In this document: piece by piece, positions 24,352-33,469 of the stretch | How positions within the stretch are numbered: the stretch's first letter is position 1 | Layout of the letters: each line of letters begins with the position of its first letter | NCBI GenBank assembly: GCA_965227535.1 | Contig: OZ245761.1 | Location: 4,836,001-4,900,000, forward strand | DNA from: SZUA-430 sp965227535 | GTDB taxonomy: Bacteria; Pseudomonadota; Alphaproteobacteria; Micropepsales; Micropepsaceae | DNA length: 64,000 nucleotides | Direction of reading: 5' to 3' | Program-made: the position numbers and the translations under genes | Notes under the pieces: generated by a model | Seen by the model: the letters and a program-made list of their open reading frames with translations, nothing else | Databases searched by the model: none | What the model was told of the DNA's origin: nothing

Positions 24352-27300
24352 TTACTCCCAGTAATACGGCGCCCGCTTGCGGCCTCCGGTGACAACCTCG
24401 TTCATCGAGGCGGCATCATAGAGATGCCCGTTCTGCATCACGCTCTCGATCTTGTCCGAGTTGCGGATGTTCTCCAGCGGATTGGCGCTGAGGATCAGCA
24501 TGTCGGCGAGCTTCCCTGTCTCAAGCGAACCGATGTCCGCCGAGAACCCCAGATGCCGCGCCGGGTTCACCGTCCCGGTCTTCAGCGCCTCAAGCGGGCT
24601 CATCCCGCCGCGCACGAACGACCACAGCTCCCAGTGCGTCCCCATGCCTTCCTCTTGACCGTGTGCGCCGACCGAGACGACGACGCCGCGGTCAGAAAGC
24701 TTCTTCGCCTCACGCGCGCTGTACTGATCGACGAAGTCCTCGTCCGGCGCCTTGATGCGGCGGACGCTGCGCGGCTGCAGGACATGCGGCGGCACATGAC
24801 GCGCCAGGATCGGATGCGTCCAAACATCCGTCGAATAGCGCCAGTACGGATCACCCGCCATGCCGCCATACGTGACCACCAGCGTCGGATTGTAAGCAAC
24901 CTTCGTCTGCGAGAAGAAGCTCAGCACGTCTTCGTAAAGCACCGCCTGCGGAAAGTTATGCTCCAGACTCGTGTTCCCGTCGGCAATGAGCGTGACGTCC
25001 TGCGTAAACAACGACGCACCCTCGGCCACCACCGCAATATTCTCGGCGACCGCGGCAGCCACCACCTGCTGACGCTGCTCGCGGCGCGGCTGATTGTAGT
25101 TCTTGATGCCGTGCGCACCCTGCGCCTTCAGCCGCCGCACATGGGCCAGCGCGTCGTCATAGCTCTCGACGTCCGCATACCCAAACCCCTTCGCGCCATA
25201 GACCACCTCCGCCGTCGTAAAGATGCGCGGCCCCAAAATCCGCCCAGCCCGCTGCATCTCTTCCGACGGAAACGCCTCGCTCGCCTGGTTCGACGGATCG
25301 AAGATCGTCGTCACCCCCAACGCCAAATGCGCAATCGCCGACCAATTCTGATTGGGAATGATATCGTCGTCGCCCAAGGGCCCGTGCGCATGCGCGTCGA
25401 TGAGGCCTGGAATGATGGTCTTGCCGGCCACATCCACCGTGCGCGCACCCGCAGGCACGGCAACCTCACCGCGCCGCCCGACGGCAGTGATGCGATTGCC
25501 GCTGAGGACAACCACACCGTCCTCGATCACGCCGCCATCTTTGCCCGCCATCGTCACAATGCGCGCGCCGACCAGCGCCGTCACGCCCTGCGGCTTCTCC
25601 GACGCAACGTCGATCGCAAGCGACACGCCTGACTGAGGCGGCTCAAACCCTTTCGGCGCCGTCTCACCCTCGGCAAGCTTCGGCTTCGGCGCCGACGGCA
25701 ACGCCGCCGCCAACTGCGCCGAGTAAAGCGTCGGCCCCAACGTCCAGTTCAACTGACGCCCGCCATCCGACCACGTGACGTAGGTCGCGCCACCTTCGCT
25801 CAACTTCACCACCGGCACGGCCGAACCGCCCTTACCGGCGGAAACGTCCTGCGGCCCTGGCGTCATCGGCATGACGTAGGCCGCGTAGTTGTCGATAAAG
25901 GCGAGCGCATTGCCCTGCGGCGAAACCTCATACGCCGTGACCAGATCGCCCGACGCATGCTTCCGCCGCGCCTCACCGTTCAGATCGACGCTGACCAGTT
26001 GCGACTTCTGATCCTCCGCCGTCACGAAGAACACGCGATCGTTCGCCGCTCCGAAATGCGGCGACGCCCCGTCGCGCGAAATCCGCTCGCCAGGCCCGCC
26101 GCTCGTGGGGACACGATAGATGCCGGGATCATCGGTGCGCTTGAGCGACAACAACCGCCCACCCGTGCCGCGCTCATAAACGATCGTCTTTCCGTCGGGC
26201 GAAAACCGCGGCCGGCGATAGTGCCCAGGCTGCGTCGTCACCGTGCGCCCGCTGCCGCCCGACGCGGAAACAGTGCGGATCTGACCAAGCCCCGCATCCG
26301 TCCATTCCACGTAAACGATCGATTTGCCGTCACGCGAGAACGACGGAAAGAACTCCATCTCCGCCCCCGACGTGCCCGTCAGCCGCTTCGACGCGCCATC
26401 CGGCAACGATTTCGCATAGAGTTTACCCAAGCTCTCGAACACGACGCGCTTGCCGTCGGGTGACACCGATGCAAAACGTGGCATCCGCGTTTTAAAACTG
26501 TCCGGCGCAACAGCAACCTGCGGCCGCGGCGGATCGACAACGTCACGCGTGTCGTTGACCTTGAACGGAATGACGCTCGCAGCACCGGCAAGATCGACAC
26601 GGCGAATCTTCCCGCCCGCCCAGAACACGAGACTCTTCGAATCCGGCATCCACGCCATCGTGGGATAGATGCCATGCACCGCCCACGTCTCCTGCAAATC
26701 CTGATCGAGCGCCTCGTAGAGCTTCTTGATCTCCCCGGTCTGCAGATCCTTCACGAACAGCTTCGACTTCGCGCGTTCGCGCCGCACGAAAGCCAGCCGC
26801 TTGCCGTCCGGCGAAGGCGTCGGTCGCACCGCGCCGCCCGCGCCATTCACAACCGTCGACACTTCACCGTCTGCCAAATCATAGCGCTCGATCTCGAACA
26901 GGCTGGCGTTCGAATCCTGCGCGTACTCAAACCGCGTCCCGCCCGAGACGTTCCGCGAGTAATAGATGCCCGATCCATCCGGCGTGAACGACGGCTCACC
27001 CAGTTCCTTCTGCAGCTTCTCGTTCGAACGCTTCACCAACAAAACGCCGTCGCCGCCGCCCACGTAGTAGAGCCAGATCTCACCCGTCCCGAGCGACCGC
27101 GACGTCGTGAAGTGCTTGCGCGCCGCGATATACTTCCCATCGCGGCTCCACATCGGCTGGTTCAGCAACCGAAACTTCTCTGTCGTCAGTTGCCGCTTGT
27201 CCGACCCATCCGTATTCATCAGCCAAATGTTGTCGCCGCCGCCGCGATCGCTCGTGAAAGCGATCCGCCGCCCGTCGGGTGAAAACTGCGGCTGCATCTC

Positions 27301-27570
27301 GAACGGCAAACCCTCGGCAATGCGCGTCGCAGTGCCGCCCGTGATGGGCATCGTGTAGATGTCGCCGAGCAAATCGAACGCGATCGTCTTCCCGTCGGGA
27401 CTGACGTCGACGTTCATCCACGTGCCTTCATCGACGTTGATCGTGACCGGCCGCGTGGGCAGCGGCGGCGCCGACACATCCCACTTCGGCTTCTTGTCGT
27501 CTTCCCCAGCCTGCACCAACACCGCGGCGGCGCACGCCGCCATCGCACACGCGAACAACTGAAATTTCAT
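24352..27570 (-). CDS. Exported amidohydrolase with N-terminal PD40 (TolB-like) propeller
   Basis: This 1072-residue protein starts at ATG 27570 (MKFQLFACAMAACAAAVLVQAG), a clear signal peptide; the longer frame start is unneeded. Residues about 45-640 contain repeated PD40 beta-propeller units such as FSPDGRRIAFTSDRGG and VSPDGKRVVFESLG. A metal-dependent amidohydrolase domain follows, with IIPGLIDAHAHGP (HxH metal site) near residue 730 and a later EGASLFTQDVTLIADGNTSLEHNF and VGAHGQ. Such fusions are periplasmic hydrolases, often tested as dipeptidases or cyclic amidases; the substrate is unknown. Its end is just beyond the casposon and the split repeat. Confidence 0.9.
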   Translation of the reverse strand: MKFQLFACAMAACAAAVLVQAGEDDKKPKWDVSAPPLPTRPVTINVDEGTWMNVDVSPDGKTIAFDLLGDIYTMPITGGTATRIAEGLPFEMQPQFSPDGRRIAFTSDRGGGDNIWLMNTDGSDKRQLTTEKFRLLNQPMWSRDGKYIAARKHFTTSRSLGTGEIWLYYVGGGDGVLLVKRSNEKLQKELGEPSFTPDGSGIYYSRNVSGGTRFEYAQDSNASLFEIERYDLADGEVSTVVNGAGGAVRPTPSPDGKRLAFVRRERAKSKLFVKDLQTGEIKKLYEALDQDLQETWAVHGIYPTMAWMPDSKSLVFWAGGKIRRVDLAGAASVIPFKVNDTRDVVDPPRPQVAVAPDSFKTRMPRFASVSPDGKRVVFESLGKLYAKSLPDGASKRLTGTSGAEMEFFPSFSRDGKSIVYVEWTDAGLGQIRTVSASGGSGRTVTTQPGHYRRPRFSPDGKTIVYERGTGGRLLSLKRTDDPGIYRVPTSGGPGERISRDGASPHFGAANDRVFFVTAEDQKSQLVSVDLNGEARRKHASGDLVTAYEVSPQGNALAFIDNYAAYVMPMTPGPQDVSAGKGGSAVPVVKLSEGGATYVTWSDGGRQLNWTLGPTLYSAQLAAALPSAPKPKLAEGETAPKGFEPPQSGVSLAIDVASEKPQGVTALVGARIVTMAGKDGGVIEDGVVVLSGNRITAVGRRGEVAVPAGARTVDVAGKTIIPGLIDAHAHGPLGDDDIIPNQNWSAIAHLALGVTTIFDPSNQASEAFPSEEMQRAGRILGPRIFTTAEVVYGAKGFGYADVESYDDALAHVRRLKAQGAHGIKNYNQPRREQRQQVVAAAVAENIAVVAEGASLFTQDVTLIADGNTSLEHNFPQAVLYEDVLSFFSQTKVAYNPTLVVTYGGMAGDPYWRYSTDVWTHPILARHVPPHVLQPRSVRRIKAPDEDFVDQYSAREAKKLSDRGVVVSVGAHGQEEGMGTHWELWSFVRGGMSPLEALKTGTVNPARHLGFSADIGSLETGKLADMLILSANPLENIRNSDKIESVMQNGHLYDAASMNEVVTGGRKRAPYYWE

Positions 27571-27786
27571 AGTGCCCCCAAACCCGGCAGGCACCGTAGG
27601 GCATGGAGCGAAACCGGAGAAGGCGACAGCCCACTCACATTCGAGTGCGATTCACCGGGAAGCAGAGTGCTACGCCGCGTTATCAACCGCCCGATGTATT
27701 CGCCAACGCAGACGGCGCATTGCCAGGTCGCGAGATGCCGCTAATGTCGCAGCACAATTACAAATCAAAAATCGCAGTGAGGGAAC

Positions 27787-29283
27787 GTGTCGGAAGCATC
27801 AACTGCGGTGGCGCCTGTCGCCGCCGGGCGCAGCTACGGCTCGCCGTCCTACCGCGGCTATGTGCTGATCCTTCTGGCCCTCGTCTACACGCTGAACTTC
27901 ATCGACCGGAACCTGCTGTCGGTCATCGCTCAGCCCGTCATCAACACCTTCAATCTCAGCGACACCGAATACGGTTTCCTCAACGGCCCGCCCTTCGCGA
28001 TCTTCTACGCGCTGATGGGCATCCCGATCGCCATCGCCGCCGATCGCTACAATCGCGTCGTCATCATCGCGCTGTGCATCGCGATCTGGTCGGTGATGGC
28101 CGCGCTCTGCGGCTTCGCCACCAGCTTCCTGTTCCTGCTCATCGCGCGCATCGGTGTTGCCATTGGTGAGGCGGGCTGCACCCCACCCGCCAACTCGCTC
28201 ATCGGCGACTACTTCAAACCGTCCAGCCGCGCCAACGCGCTCGGCATCTACGCGATGGGCGTGACCATCGGCGCCGCCCTCGCCAACGCCTTCGGCGGTC
28301 CCATCGCCACCAACCTCACCGGCGCCAACGTCGAGCAATGGCTCCAGGCGCAAAACCTGGCCGCGCTCTTCCCCATCGACTGGTCCAACGTCGAAGGCTG
28401 GCGCATAGCCTTCGTCGCGATCGGCGCGCCGGGCGTAATCATCGCGCTCATCGTCTTGTTCACGATCAAAGAGCCGCCGCGCGGCTTCTCGGATCCACCC
28501 GACATGCCGCGCCTGTCGAGCGCCGGCATCGTCCAAACGCTGCGCGAACTGGCGGGCAAGCCGACGTTCTGGACCATGGCGACCGGCGCCGCGCTTACCG
28601 CGGTTGTCGGCTACGGCCTCGCCGGATTTCAGGCCCCGATGGCCCAGCGCATCCACGGCATCAGCCCAGGCGACTTCGCGCTGCAGTTCGGCGTCCCGCT
28701 CTCGCTCGCCGCGGCGGCGGGCACCTTCATCGGCGGCTTCGCCACGGAGAAGCTGACCCCACGCTTCCCAAGCGCCGTCGCCTGGATTCCAGCCCTCGGC
28801 CTGTTCCTCTCGATCCCGTTCTACGAAGCGGCGTTCTTCATGCCGACCGAAAACATCGACCTGGCATGGTGGTTCTGGGCCGCAGCGTCGACGCTGCACT
28901 ACACCTATCTCGGCGGCCAATACACGATCGGGCAGGGCGTGGTGTCGACCCGCTCGCGCGCATCCGCCATCGCCATCCTGCTCCTCATCATCGCCCTCAT
29001 CGGCAACGGCCTCGGCCCCCAGATCGTAGGCTTCATGAGCGACATGTTCATGGGCCAACAACTGGCAGCGAACGGCATGACCGGCATTCTCACCAACGAA
29101 ATGTGCCGCGCCAAAGACGTCCTGGCGACACTTCCCGAAGCCCAAAGAGCCATCTGCACCGCAGCCTACGGCGAAGGCCTACGCCAATCGATGGCCGCCA
29201 CCGCCCTCATCTTCATCCCGGCTGCCGCGTTTTTCTGGCTCTCATCCCTGACCTACCAGCGCGACCTCGTCGCCCGTCACTAA
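27787..29283 (+). CDS. MFS transporter (Spinster-like)
   Basis: This 498-residue protein has about twelve membrane spans and starts at GTG 27787 with 'gagggaac' upstream. Helix 1 contains LALVYTLNFIDRNLLSVI, with the N(Y/F)xDR motif of the Spinster-like branch of the major facilitator superfamily. Loop 2-3 (GIPIAIAADRYNRVVII) and RIGVAIGEAGCTPPANSLIGDYF are the motif A-like and helix 4-5 signatures. Substrates in this branch include lipids, sugars and aromatic acids, so none is assigned. It converges on the LysR gene, whose frame overlaps its 3' end by 71 bases. Confidence 0.9.
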   Translation: MSEASTAVAPVAAGRSYGSPSYRGYVLILLALVYTLNFIDRNLLSVIAQPVINTFNLSDTEYGFLNGPPFAIFYALMGIPIAIAADRYNRVVIIALCIAIWSVMAALCGFATSFLFLLIARIGVAIGEAGCTPPANSLIGDYFKPSSRANALGIYAMGVTIGAALANAFGGPIATNLTGANVEQWLQAQNLAALFPIDWSNVEGWRIAFVAIGAPGVIIALIVLFTIKEPPRGFSDPPDMPRLSSAGIVQTLRELAGKPTFWTMATGAALTAVVGYGLAGFQAPMAQRIHGISPGDFALQFGVPLSLAAAAGTFIGGFATEKLTPRFPSAVAWIPALGLFLSIPFYEAAFFMPTENIDLAWWFWAAASTLHYTYLGGQYTIGQGVVSTRSRASAIAILLLIIALIGNGLGPQIVGFMSDMFMGQQLAANGMTGILTNEMCRAKDVLATLPEAQRAICTAAYGEGLRQSMAATALIFIPAAAFFWLSSLTYQRDLVARH

Positions 29284-30259
29284 CCGCACGCCTCTCATCC
29301 TCCCCCGCAAGCGGGGGAGGGGGACCGTCCGCCGTAGCCTTGGCGAAGGCGGATGGGGGAGGGGGACGACGCTTCACCGCGGCCTCCGAAAGCCCCACAG
29401 CCAGCGCATCAAACACCGCACGGCAAATCGCGCTCGACTTCAAATCCTCATGCATCACGATCCAAAGCGGCAGCGGGATCGAAACCCCATCCCCCAACAC
29501 GCGCTTCAGAGACACATCGCGCGCCGCAATCCCCACCTGCATCACACCAATGCCAAGCCCCGCGCGCACCGCAGCGAACTTCGCCAAATCACTATCTGTC
29601 CGCAACGCAAACCGCGCCTTCGCCAAAGCCGGAAACTGCTGCAGCATGTCGCGCATAGCGGGCGTCTCCCGATCGAACCCAATGATGTCGTGCTCGACAA
29701 GCTCACTGAGCGACCGCGGCGCACCACGCCGCTTCAAATACGAAGCATGCGCGTAAAGCCCGAGCTCCGTCGGCGGAAGCTTCTTCGCAAACAACGCCCC
29801 CTGCGTCGGCGCGGTCTGCCGCACGGCGACGTCCGCCTCGCGCGTCAGCAAATCGTGAAGACTGTCCGAGAGCACCAACTGAATATCGAGACGCGGATGC
29901 GTCACGCGCAACGCGGCAAGAATGGTGGGTATCCGCTCAACGCCCATAGCCTCGCTCGCGCTCACGCGAACGCTGCCGGTCATCAGGCCTTTGCCGCTCG
30001 CAGCGGTCCGCAGCAACGTCGACGCCGACGCGGCAATCGCCTCCGCCTGCGGCAGCAACGCGAGCGCAATATCCGTCGGCAACAACCCGCGCGGCGATCG
30101 CAGAAAAAGATCGACCTCGAGTTCAGCCTCCAAACTCTCGACATGCCGGGCGACCGTCGGCTGCGTAAGCCCTAAAGACCGCGCCGCCGCCGACAGCGAC
30201 CCTAGCTTCGCGACGGCCAAAAACGTGCGGTAAAGCGTCCAATCGGGCTCTGAGCTCAT
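29213..30259 (-). CDS. LysR-family transcriptional regulator with repeat-derived C-terminal tail
   Basis: This is a 348-residue protein. Residues 8-66 are the LysR HTH (LYRTFLAVAKLGSLSAAARSLGLTQPTVARHVESLE), followed by a periplasmic-binding-like effector domain (SVRVSASEAMG...DVAVRQ...). The natural domain ends near residue 298 (VGLSEAAVKR). The last about 50 residues (RRPPPPSAFAKATADGPPPP and onward) are encoded by the dispersed repeat at 29297-29367 and by the antisense of the neighbouring MFS 3' end. So insertion of the repeat probably removed the original stop codon. The regulated genes are unknown; the regulator is divergent from 30371. Confidence 0.9.
   Translation of the reverse strand: MSSEPDWTLYRTFLAVAKLGSLSAAARSLGLTQPTVARHVESLEAELEVDLFLRSPRGLLPTDIALALLPQAEAIAASASTLLRTAASGKGLMTGSVRVSASEAMGVERIPTILAALRVTHPRLDIQLVLSDSLHDLLTREADVAVRQTAPTQGALFAKKLPPTELGLYAHASYLKRRGAPRSLSELVEHDIIGFDRETPAMRDMLQQFPALAKARFALRTDSDLAKFAAVRAGLGIGVMQVGIAARDVSLKRVLGDGVSIPLPLWIVMHEDLKSSAICRAVFDALAVGLSEAAVKRRPPPPSAFAKATADGPPPPLAGEDERRAVSDGRRGRAGRSGMRARKTRQPG
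29297..29367. repeat. Dispersed two-hairpin intergenic repeat, variant copy
   Basis: The copy begins catcctcccccgcaagcggg, continues ggagggggaccgtccgccg and ends ggatgggggagggggac. Arm one pairs CCCCCGC with GCGGGGG around AA; the second stem is longer (GTCCGCC / GGCGGAT) than in the other copies. It lies at the convergent end of the MFS and LysR genes and is translated as the LysR tail. Confidence 0.85.
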
Positions 30260-30370
30260 CGGTTTTCGTATAGCAGACCAACGAAGTTAGCAAATTATCA
30301 TAGAGGCCTCCTTTCGCCATCTTGGATGCAGCGCCGAACCACGCGGCCGCTTACCAAGACGGAGTGAGTT

Positions 30371-30781
30371 ATGACCACCGCCCGCGACCGCCTCGCGCGA
30401 ATACTGATGATCGCACTCGGCATCGCCTCCGTCGGCGCCTTCGCGACGCCGGCGTTCACCTTCGACACCTTCCCGCCGGATCGCATCAACATCGAGGCAT
30501 GGCGCATGTTCGCTTACCTCGTCTTCGCCGGCCTCTTCACATTGCTGGGACTATTCCCGCGCCGCATGACCGGCATCTGGGAACTCGTCCTCTTCCACAA
30601 GACAGCCGTCTCGATCTTCCTGGCGTACTTCATCAAACCCGATCCCGCCATGAATGTGACCTTCGTCGACAACACCAACACCATCATCCTCGTCGACACG
30701 ATCCTCGCCGCTGTGACGTTCTTCTGCTACCTGCTGACCAGCGGCTGGCGCGCATGGCTGCCGCGCGGAGAAGCCGAATGA
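30371..30781 (+). CDS. Small membrane protein of unknown function
   Basis: This 136-residue protein has about four hydrophobic segments: residues about 10-32, 46-64, 73-90 and 106-124. Its ATG is preceded by 'ggagtgag'. The sequence starts TTARDRLARILMIALGIASVGAFATPAFTF. It could belong to the DoxX-like or similar small membrane families, but I see no decisive motif. It overlaps the epimerase gene by four bases (ATGA at 30778), so the two are translationally coupled. Confidence 0.68.
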   Translation: MTTARDRLARILMIALGIASVGAFATPAFTFDTFPPDRINIEAWRMFAYLVFAGLFTLLGLFPRRMTGIWELVLFHKTAVSIFLAYFIKPDPAMNVTFVDNTNTIILVDTILAAVTFFCYLLTSGWRAWLPRGEAE

Positions 30782-31719
30782 CCGGCCTCACCGTCATCAT
30801 CGGCTACGGCGCCGTCGGCCGCGCCACCGCGCAACAGCTCGCCGCACGCGGTGAAAAATTCTGCGTGGCCCAACGCAGCCGTCCCACCGATCTGCCGTCG
30901 CAAGCCGAATTCAGATCCTGCGACGTCCTCGACGCGCAATCCGTCCGCCAAGCCATCGCCGGCGCAAGCCAAGTGGTCCTCGCGGTCGGCTTCCCGTATG
31001 ACGCGCGCGTGTGGCGCAAGGTCTGGCCGAAGACGATCACCAACGTCGTCGAGGCCTGCGCCGAAACCGGCGCCCGCATCGTCTTCGTCGACAACCTCTA
31101 CATGCTGGGCCCGCAGAACAAACCGCGCCGCGAAGACATGCCGCCGTCAAAGCGCGGCGAAAAACCGGCAATCCTCTCGGAAGTCACGCGCATTTGGATG
31201 GCCGCCGCCAAAGCCGGCCGCGTCCGCATCGCGGCGCTAAGGTGCACCGACTTCTACGGGCCCGGTGTCCCCGTATCCCACCTCGGCGCCCAAGCCTTCG
31301 GCGCGCTCGCACAAGGCAAGCCCGCGCTTCTCATCGTACCGCCCGACATTCCGCACGACTTCGCCTACGTCCCCGACATCGCGCGCGCCGTGATCACGCT
31401 GCTCGACGCACCCGACGACGCGTTCGGCCAAGTCTGGAACATGCCCTGCGCACCGACGCGCACGCCGCGCGAAATACTAAAGCTCGGCGCCGACGCGCTC
31501 CCCGTCAAACTGAGACTACGGGTCGTCCCGTTCTGGCTGCTGCCGCTGCTCGGCCTGTTCGTGCGCTTCATGCGAGAGGTCGCCGACGTCGGCTTCAGCT
31601 GGAACCGGCCCTACATCGTCGACGGAACGAAGTTCACCCGCCGCTTCTGGTCCGACGTCACGCCTTACGAGATCGGCGCCCCCGCCACCGCGCGCTCCTT
31701 CAAGGTGACTCATGCCTGA
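30778..31719 (+). CDS. NAD-dependent epimerase/dehydratase-like protein (atypical SDR)
   Basis: The ATG at 30778 gives 313 residues starting MTGLTVIIGYGAVGRATAQQLAARG, a Rossmann fold with GxGxxG. Central segments VVLAVGFPYDARVWRKVWPKTITNVVEACAETGARIVFVDNLYMLGP and RIAALRCTDFYGPGV are typical of extended SDR proteins that act on nucleotide sugars or related substrates. The usual YxxxK is not evident: the DNLYMLGP region is followed by a variable 'KPRREDMPPSKRG' segment, so catalysis may be altered. Overlap with the small membrane protein upstream and the VOC protein downstream suggests one operon. Confidence 0.85.
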   Translation: MTGLTVIIGYGAVGRATAQQLAARGEKFCVAQRSRPTDLPSQAEFRSCDVLDAQSVRQAIAGASQVVLAVGFPYDARVWRKVWPKTITNVVEACAETGARIVFVDNLYMLGPQNKPRREDMPPSKRGEKPAILSEVTRIWMAAAKAGRVRIAALRCTDFYGPGVPVSHLGAQAFGALAQGKPALLIVPPDIPHDFAYVPDIARAVITLLDAPDDAFGQVWNMPCAPTRTPREILKLGADALPVKLRLRVVPFWLLPLLGLFVRFMREVADVGFSWNRPYIVDGTKFTRRFWSDVTPYEIGAPATARSFKVTHA

Positions 31720-32071
31720 CTTCGCCGTCCCCACATTGCCGATGCGAAAATCCGCCGAGACGCGCGCCTTCTACGAAAAGCTCGGCTTCATCTGCGCTCA
31801 CGAACAAGACCCGCCGGACTCATTCCTCTTCATGGTCCGCGGCGGCATCCAACTGCAGTTCATCGAGGTCCCCGGCATCGACGGCTCGATCAAAGACCAC
31901 TCCTGCTACCTCTGCGTCGACGATCTAAACGCCACCCACCGCGCGTTCGAAGCCGCCGCCGTCGGCAAACTCATGCCGATCGAAAACAAACCCTGGGGCA
32001 CGCCGGAGTTCGCCCTCATCGACCTCAACGGCAACCTCATCCGCGTCGGCTCCCCGCGCCTCGATATGTGA
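31712..32071 (+). CDS. VOC family (glyoxalase/bleomycin-resistance-like) protein
   Basis: This 119-residue protein has the paired beta-alpha-beta3 modules of the vicinal oxygen chelate fold. It begins PDFAVPTLPMRKSAETRAFYEKLGFICAHEQDPPDSFLFMVRGG, and the second half contains DHSCYLCVDDLNATHRAFE and GTPEFALIDLNGNLIRVG. The layout with 'IQLQFIEVPG' resembles bleomycin-binding-type members, which sequester ligands without catalysis. It overlaps the epimerase end by eight bases. The substrate is unknown. Confidence 0.88.
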   Translation: MPDFAVPTLPMRKSAETRAFYEKLGFICAHEQDPPDSFLFMVRGGIQLQFIEVPGIDGSIKDHSCYLCVDDLNATHRAFEAAAVGKLMPIENKPWGTPEFALIDLNGNLIRVGSPRLDM

Positions 32072-32119
32072 GCTATGGCGGCACCAGAGTGCATTCGCAT
32101 CGCTTGACGCGGCGAAGAT

Positions 32120-32134
32120 GTTCGCGTTATGTTC
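32120..32134 (+). promoter_or_regulatory. LexA/SOS box upstream of dinB
   Basis: GTTC-GCGTTAT-GTTC is an exact match to the alphaproteobacterial SOS box GTTC-N7-GTTC, 26 bases upstream of the dinB ATG. LexA bound here would cover the promoter, giving DNA-damage induction of polymerase IV. Confidence 0.85.
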
Positions 32135-32160
32135 CGACACTCATCAGCGTTGTCCGTCCC

Positions 32161-33402
32161 ATGGAAATCGCCGCAATCCTCCACGCGGACTTGGACGCTT
32201 TCTACGCTTCGGTTGAGCAACTGCTGAACCCGTCGCTGCGCGGCAAACCGATCGCCGTCGGCGGTGGCGTCGTACTGGCCGCGTCCTACGAGGCGCGAGC
32301 CTTCGGCGTGCGCAGCGGCATGCCGGGCCGGCGCGCGCGAGAACTTTGCCCCGCCATCGTCTTCGTCGAGGGTCATTTCAGCGAATACCAACGGATGGGC
32401 GACGCCGCGATCGCGGTGATGAGCGACTACACCCCCGATATCGAACGCATCTCCATCGACGAAGCCTTCGCCGACGTCGCCGGCTCGCGTGCACTTTTCG
32501 GCACGCCGGTAGAAATCGCGAAGACGATCCGCACCCGCGTGCGCACCGAACTCGGCTTGCCGATTTCGATCGGCGTCGCGCGCACCAAACACCTCGCCAA
32601 GATCGCCTCGCAAGTCGCAAAGCCCGACGGCTTGGTGATCGTCGATCCGGCCGTCGAACTCGAATTCCTGCACGCCTTGCCGGTCGATCTGATGTGGGGT
32701 GTCGGCCCCGCCACGAAAGCAAAGCTCGCACAGTCCGGCATCGAAACGATCGGCCAACTTGCGCGAAGCGCGCCGGAGTCGATGCAACGTGTTCTAGGCC
32801 GCGCCGTCGGCCGAAAGCTGTCGGCGCTCAGCTGGAACCGCGATCCGCGCGAAATCCAAACACGCACCCGCGCACATTCTGCCGGCGCGCAATCGGCGCT
32901 CGGACGAAAGCCGGCGGCCGAGCACGTCTACCGCCCGGTGCTGCACCATCTCGCCGAACGCATCGCTGGCCGCCTGCGCGCCAAGGATCGTCCATGCCGC
33001 ACCATCACCGTGCGCGTGCGCTTCGCCGACCTAAGAGCAGTCACGCGCGCCATCACGCTGCCCGCGCCGATCTCGGCGACCACCGCCCTCCACGAAATCG
33101 CCGTCGACCTCGTGCGCGGCGTACTCAACGATCACCCGGAGGAGAAGACGATCTCGCTGCTGGCGATCTCGGCGTCGCACTTAGGCGAGTCGATCCTCCA
33201 ACTGGAGCTTCCCCTCCGCCTCGCCGACGACAGCCGCCGCCCCGGAACACGCAAGGGCTTGGCGCTCACCCGCGCCGACCGCGCCATCGACACTATCCGC
33301 GATCGCTTCGGTAGGGAGATCATCTTCTACGCCGCCGCGGCCCTCGACAAAACCCGCGCCGTGCCCGACGACTTCCGCAGTCTCGCCGAGAAGGAGCTGT
33401 GA
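32161..33402 (+). CDS. dinB: DNA polymerase IV (Y-family translesion polymerase)
   Basis: This 413-residue enzyme is error-prone translesion polymerase IV. The start MEIAAILHADLDAFYASVEQ contains the first metal-binding Asp, and RISIDEAFADV contains the catalytic DE pair near residue 98. The little-finger domain follows, with LPVDLMWGVGPATKAKLAQSGIETIGQLA as the HhH segment. It lacks an evident C-terminal beta-clamp motif of the canonical QxxLxLF form, though 'SILQLELPL' near residue 347 is a plausible clamp-binding peptide. The ATG at 32161 was chosen over the longer frame because the family starts there and the SOS box lies upstream. Confidence 0.95.
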   Translation: MEIAAILHADLDAFYASVEQLLNPSLRGKPIAVGGGVVLAASYEARAFGVRSGMPGRRARELCPAIVFVEGHFSEYQRMGDAAIAVMSDYTPDIERISIDEAFADVAGSRALFGTPVEIAKTIRTRVRTELGLPISIGVARTKHLAKIASQVAKPDGLVIVDPAVELEFLHALPVDLMWGVGPATKAKLAQSGIETIGQLARSAPESMQRVLGRAVGRKLSALSWNRDPREIQTRTRAHSAGAQSALGRKPAAEHVYRPVLHHLAERIAGRLRAKDRPCRTITVRVRFADLRAVTRAITLPAPISATTALHEIAVDLVRGVLNDHPEEKTISLLAISASHLGESILQLELPLRLADDSRRPGTRKGLALTRADRAIDTIRDRFGREIIFYAAAALDKTRAVPDDFRSLAEKEL

Positions 33403-33408
33403 CCACCG

Positions 33409-33469
33409 TATGTCATTTCCGGTTGACATACCGGCCACACCGGTGGCATTTGTCATCTCAGGATGACAA
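33409..33469. promoter_or_regulatory. Tandem operator-like palindromes overlapping the TetR start
   Basis: TATGTCA-N8-TGACATA (33409-33430) and TTGTCAT-N6-ATGACAA (33450-33469) are two palindromes sharing the TGTCA/TGACA half-site, 20 bases apart. ACCGG-N5-CCGGT lies between them. The second covers the TetR start codon at 33463. This is a typical layout for an autorepressing TetR regulator. Confidence 0.65.

Noticed and set aside
27799..29145. Long reverse-strand frame over the MFS transporter
   Set aside because: Shadow frame rich in Arg, Asp, Glu and Gly with no start context; the MFS protein is unambiguous.
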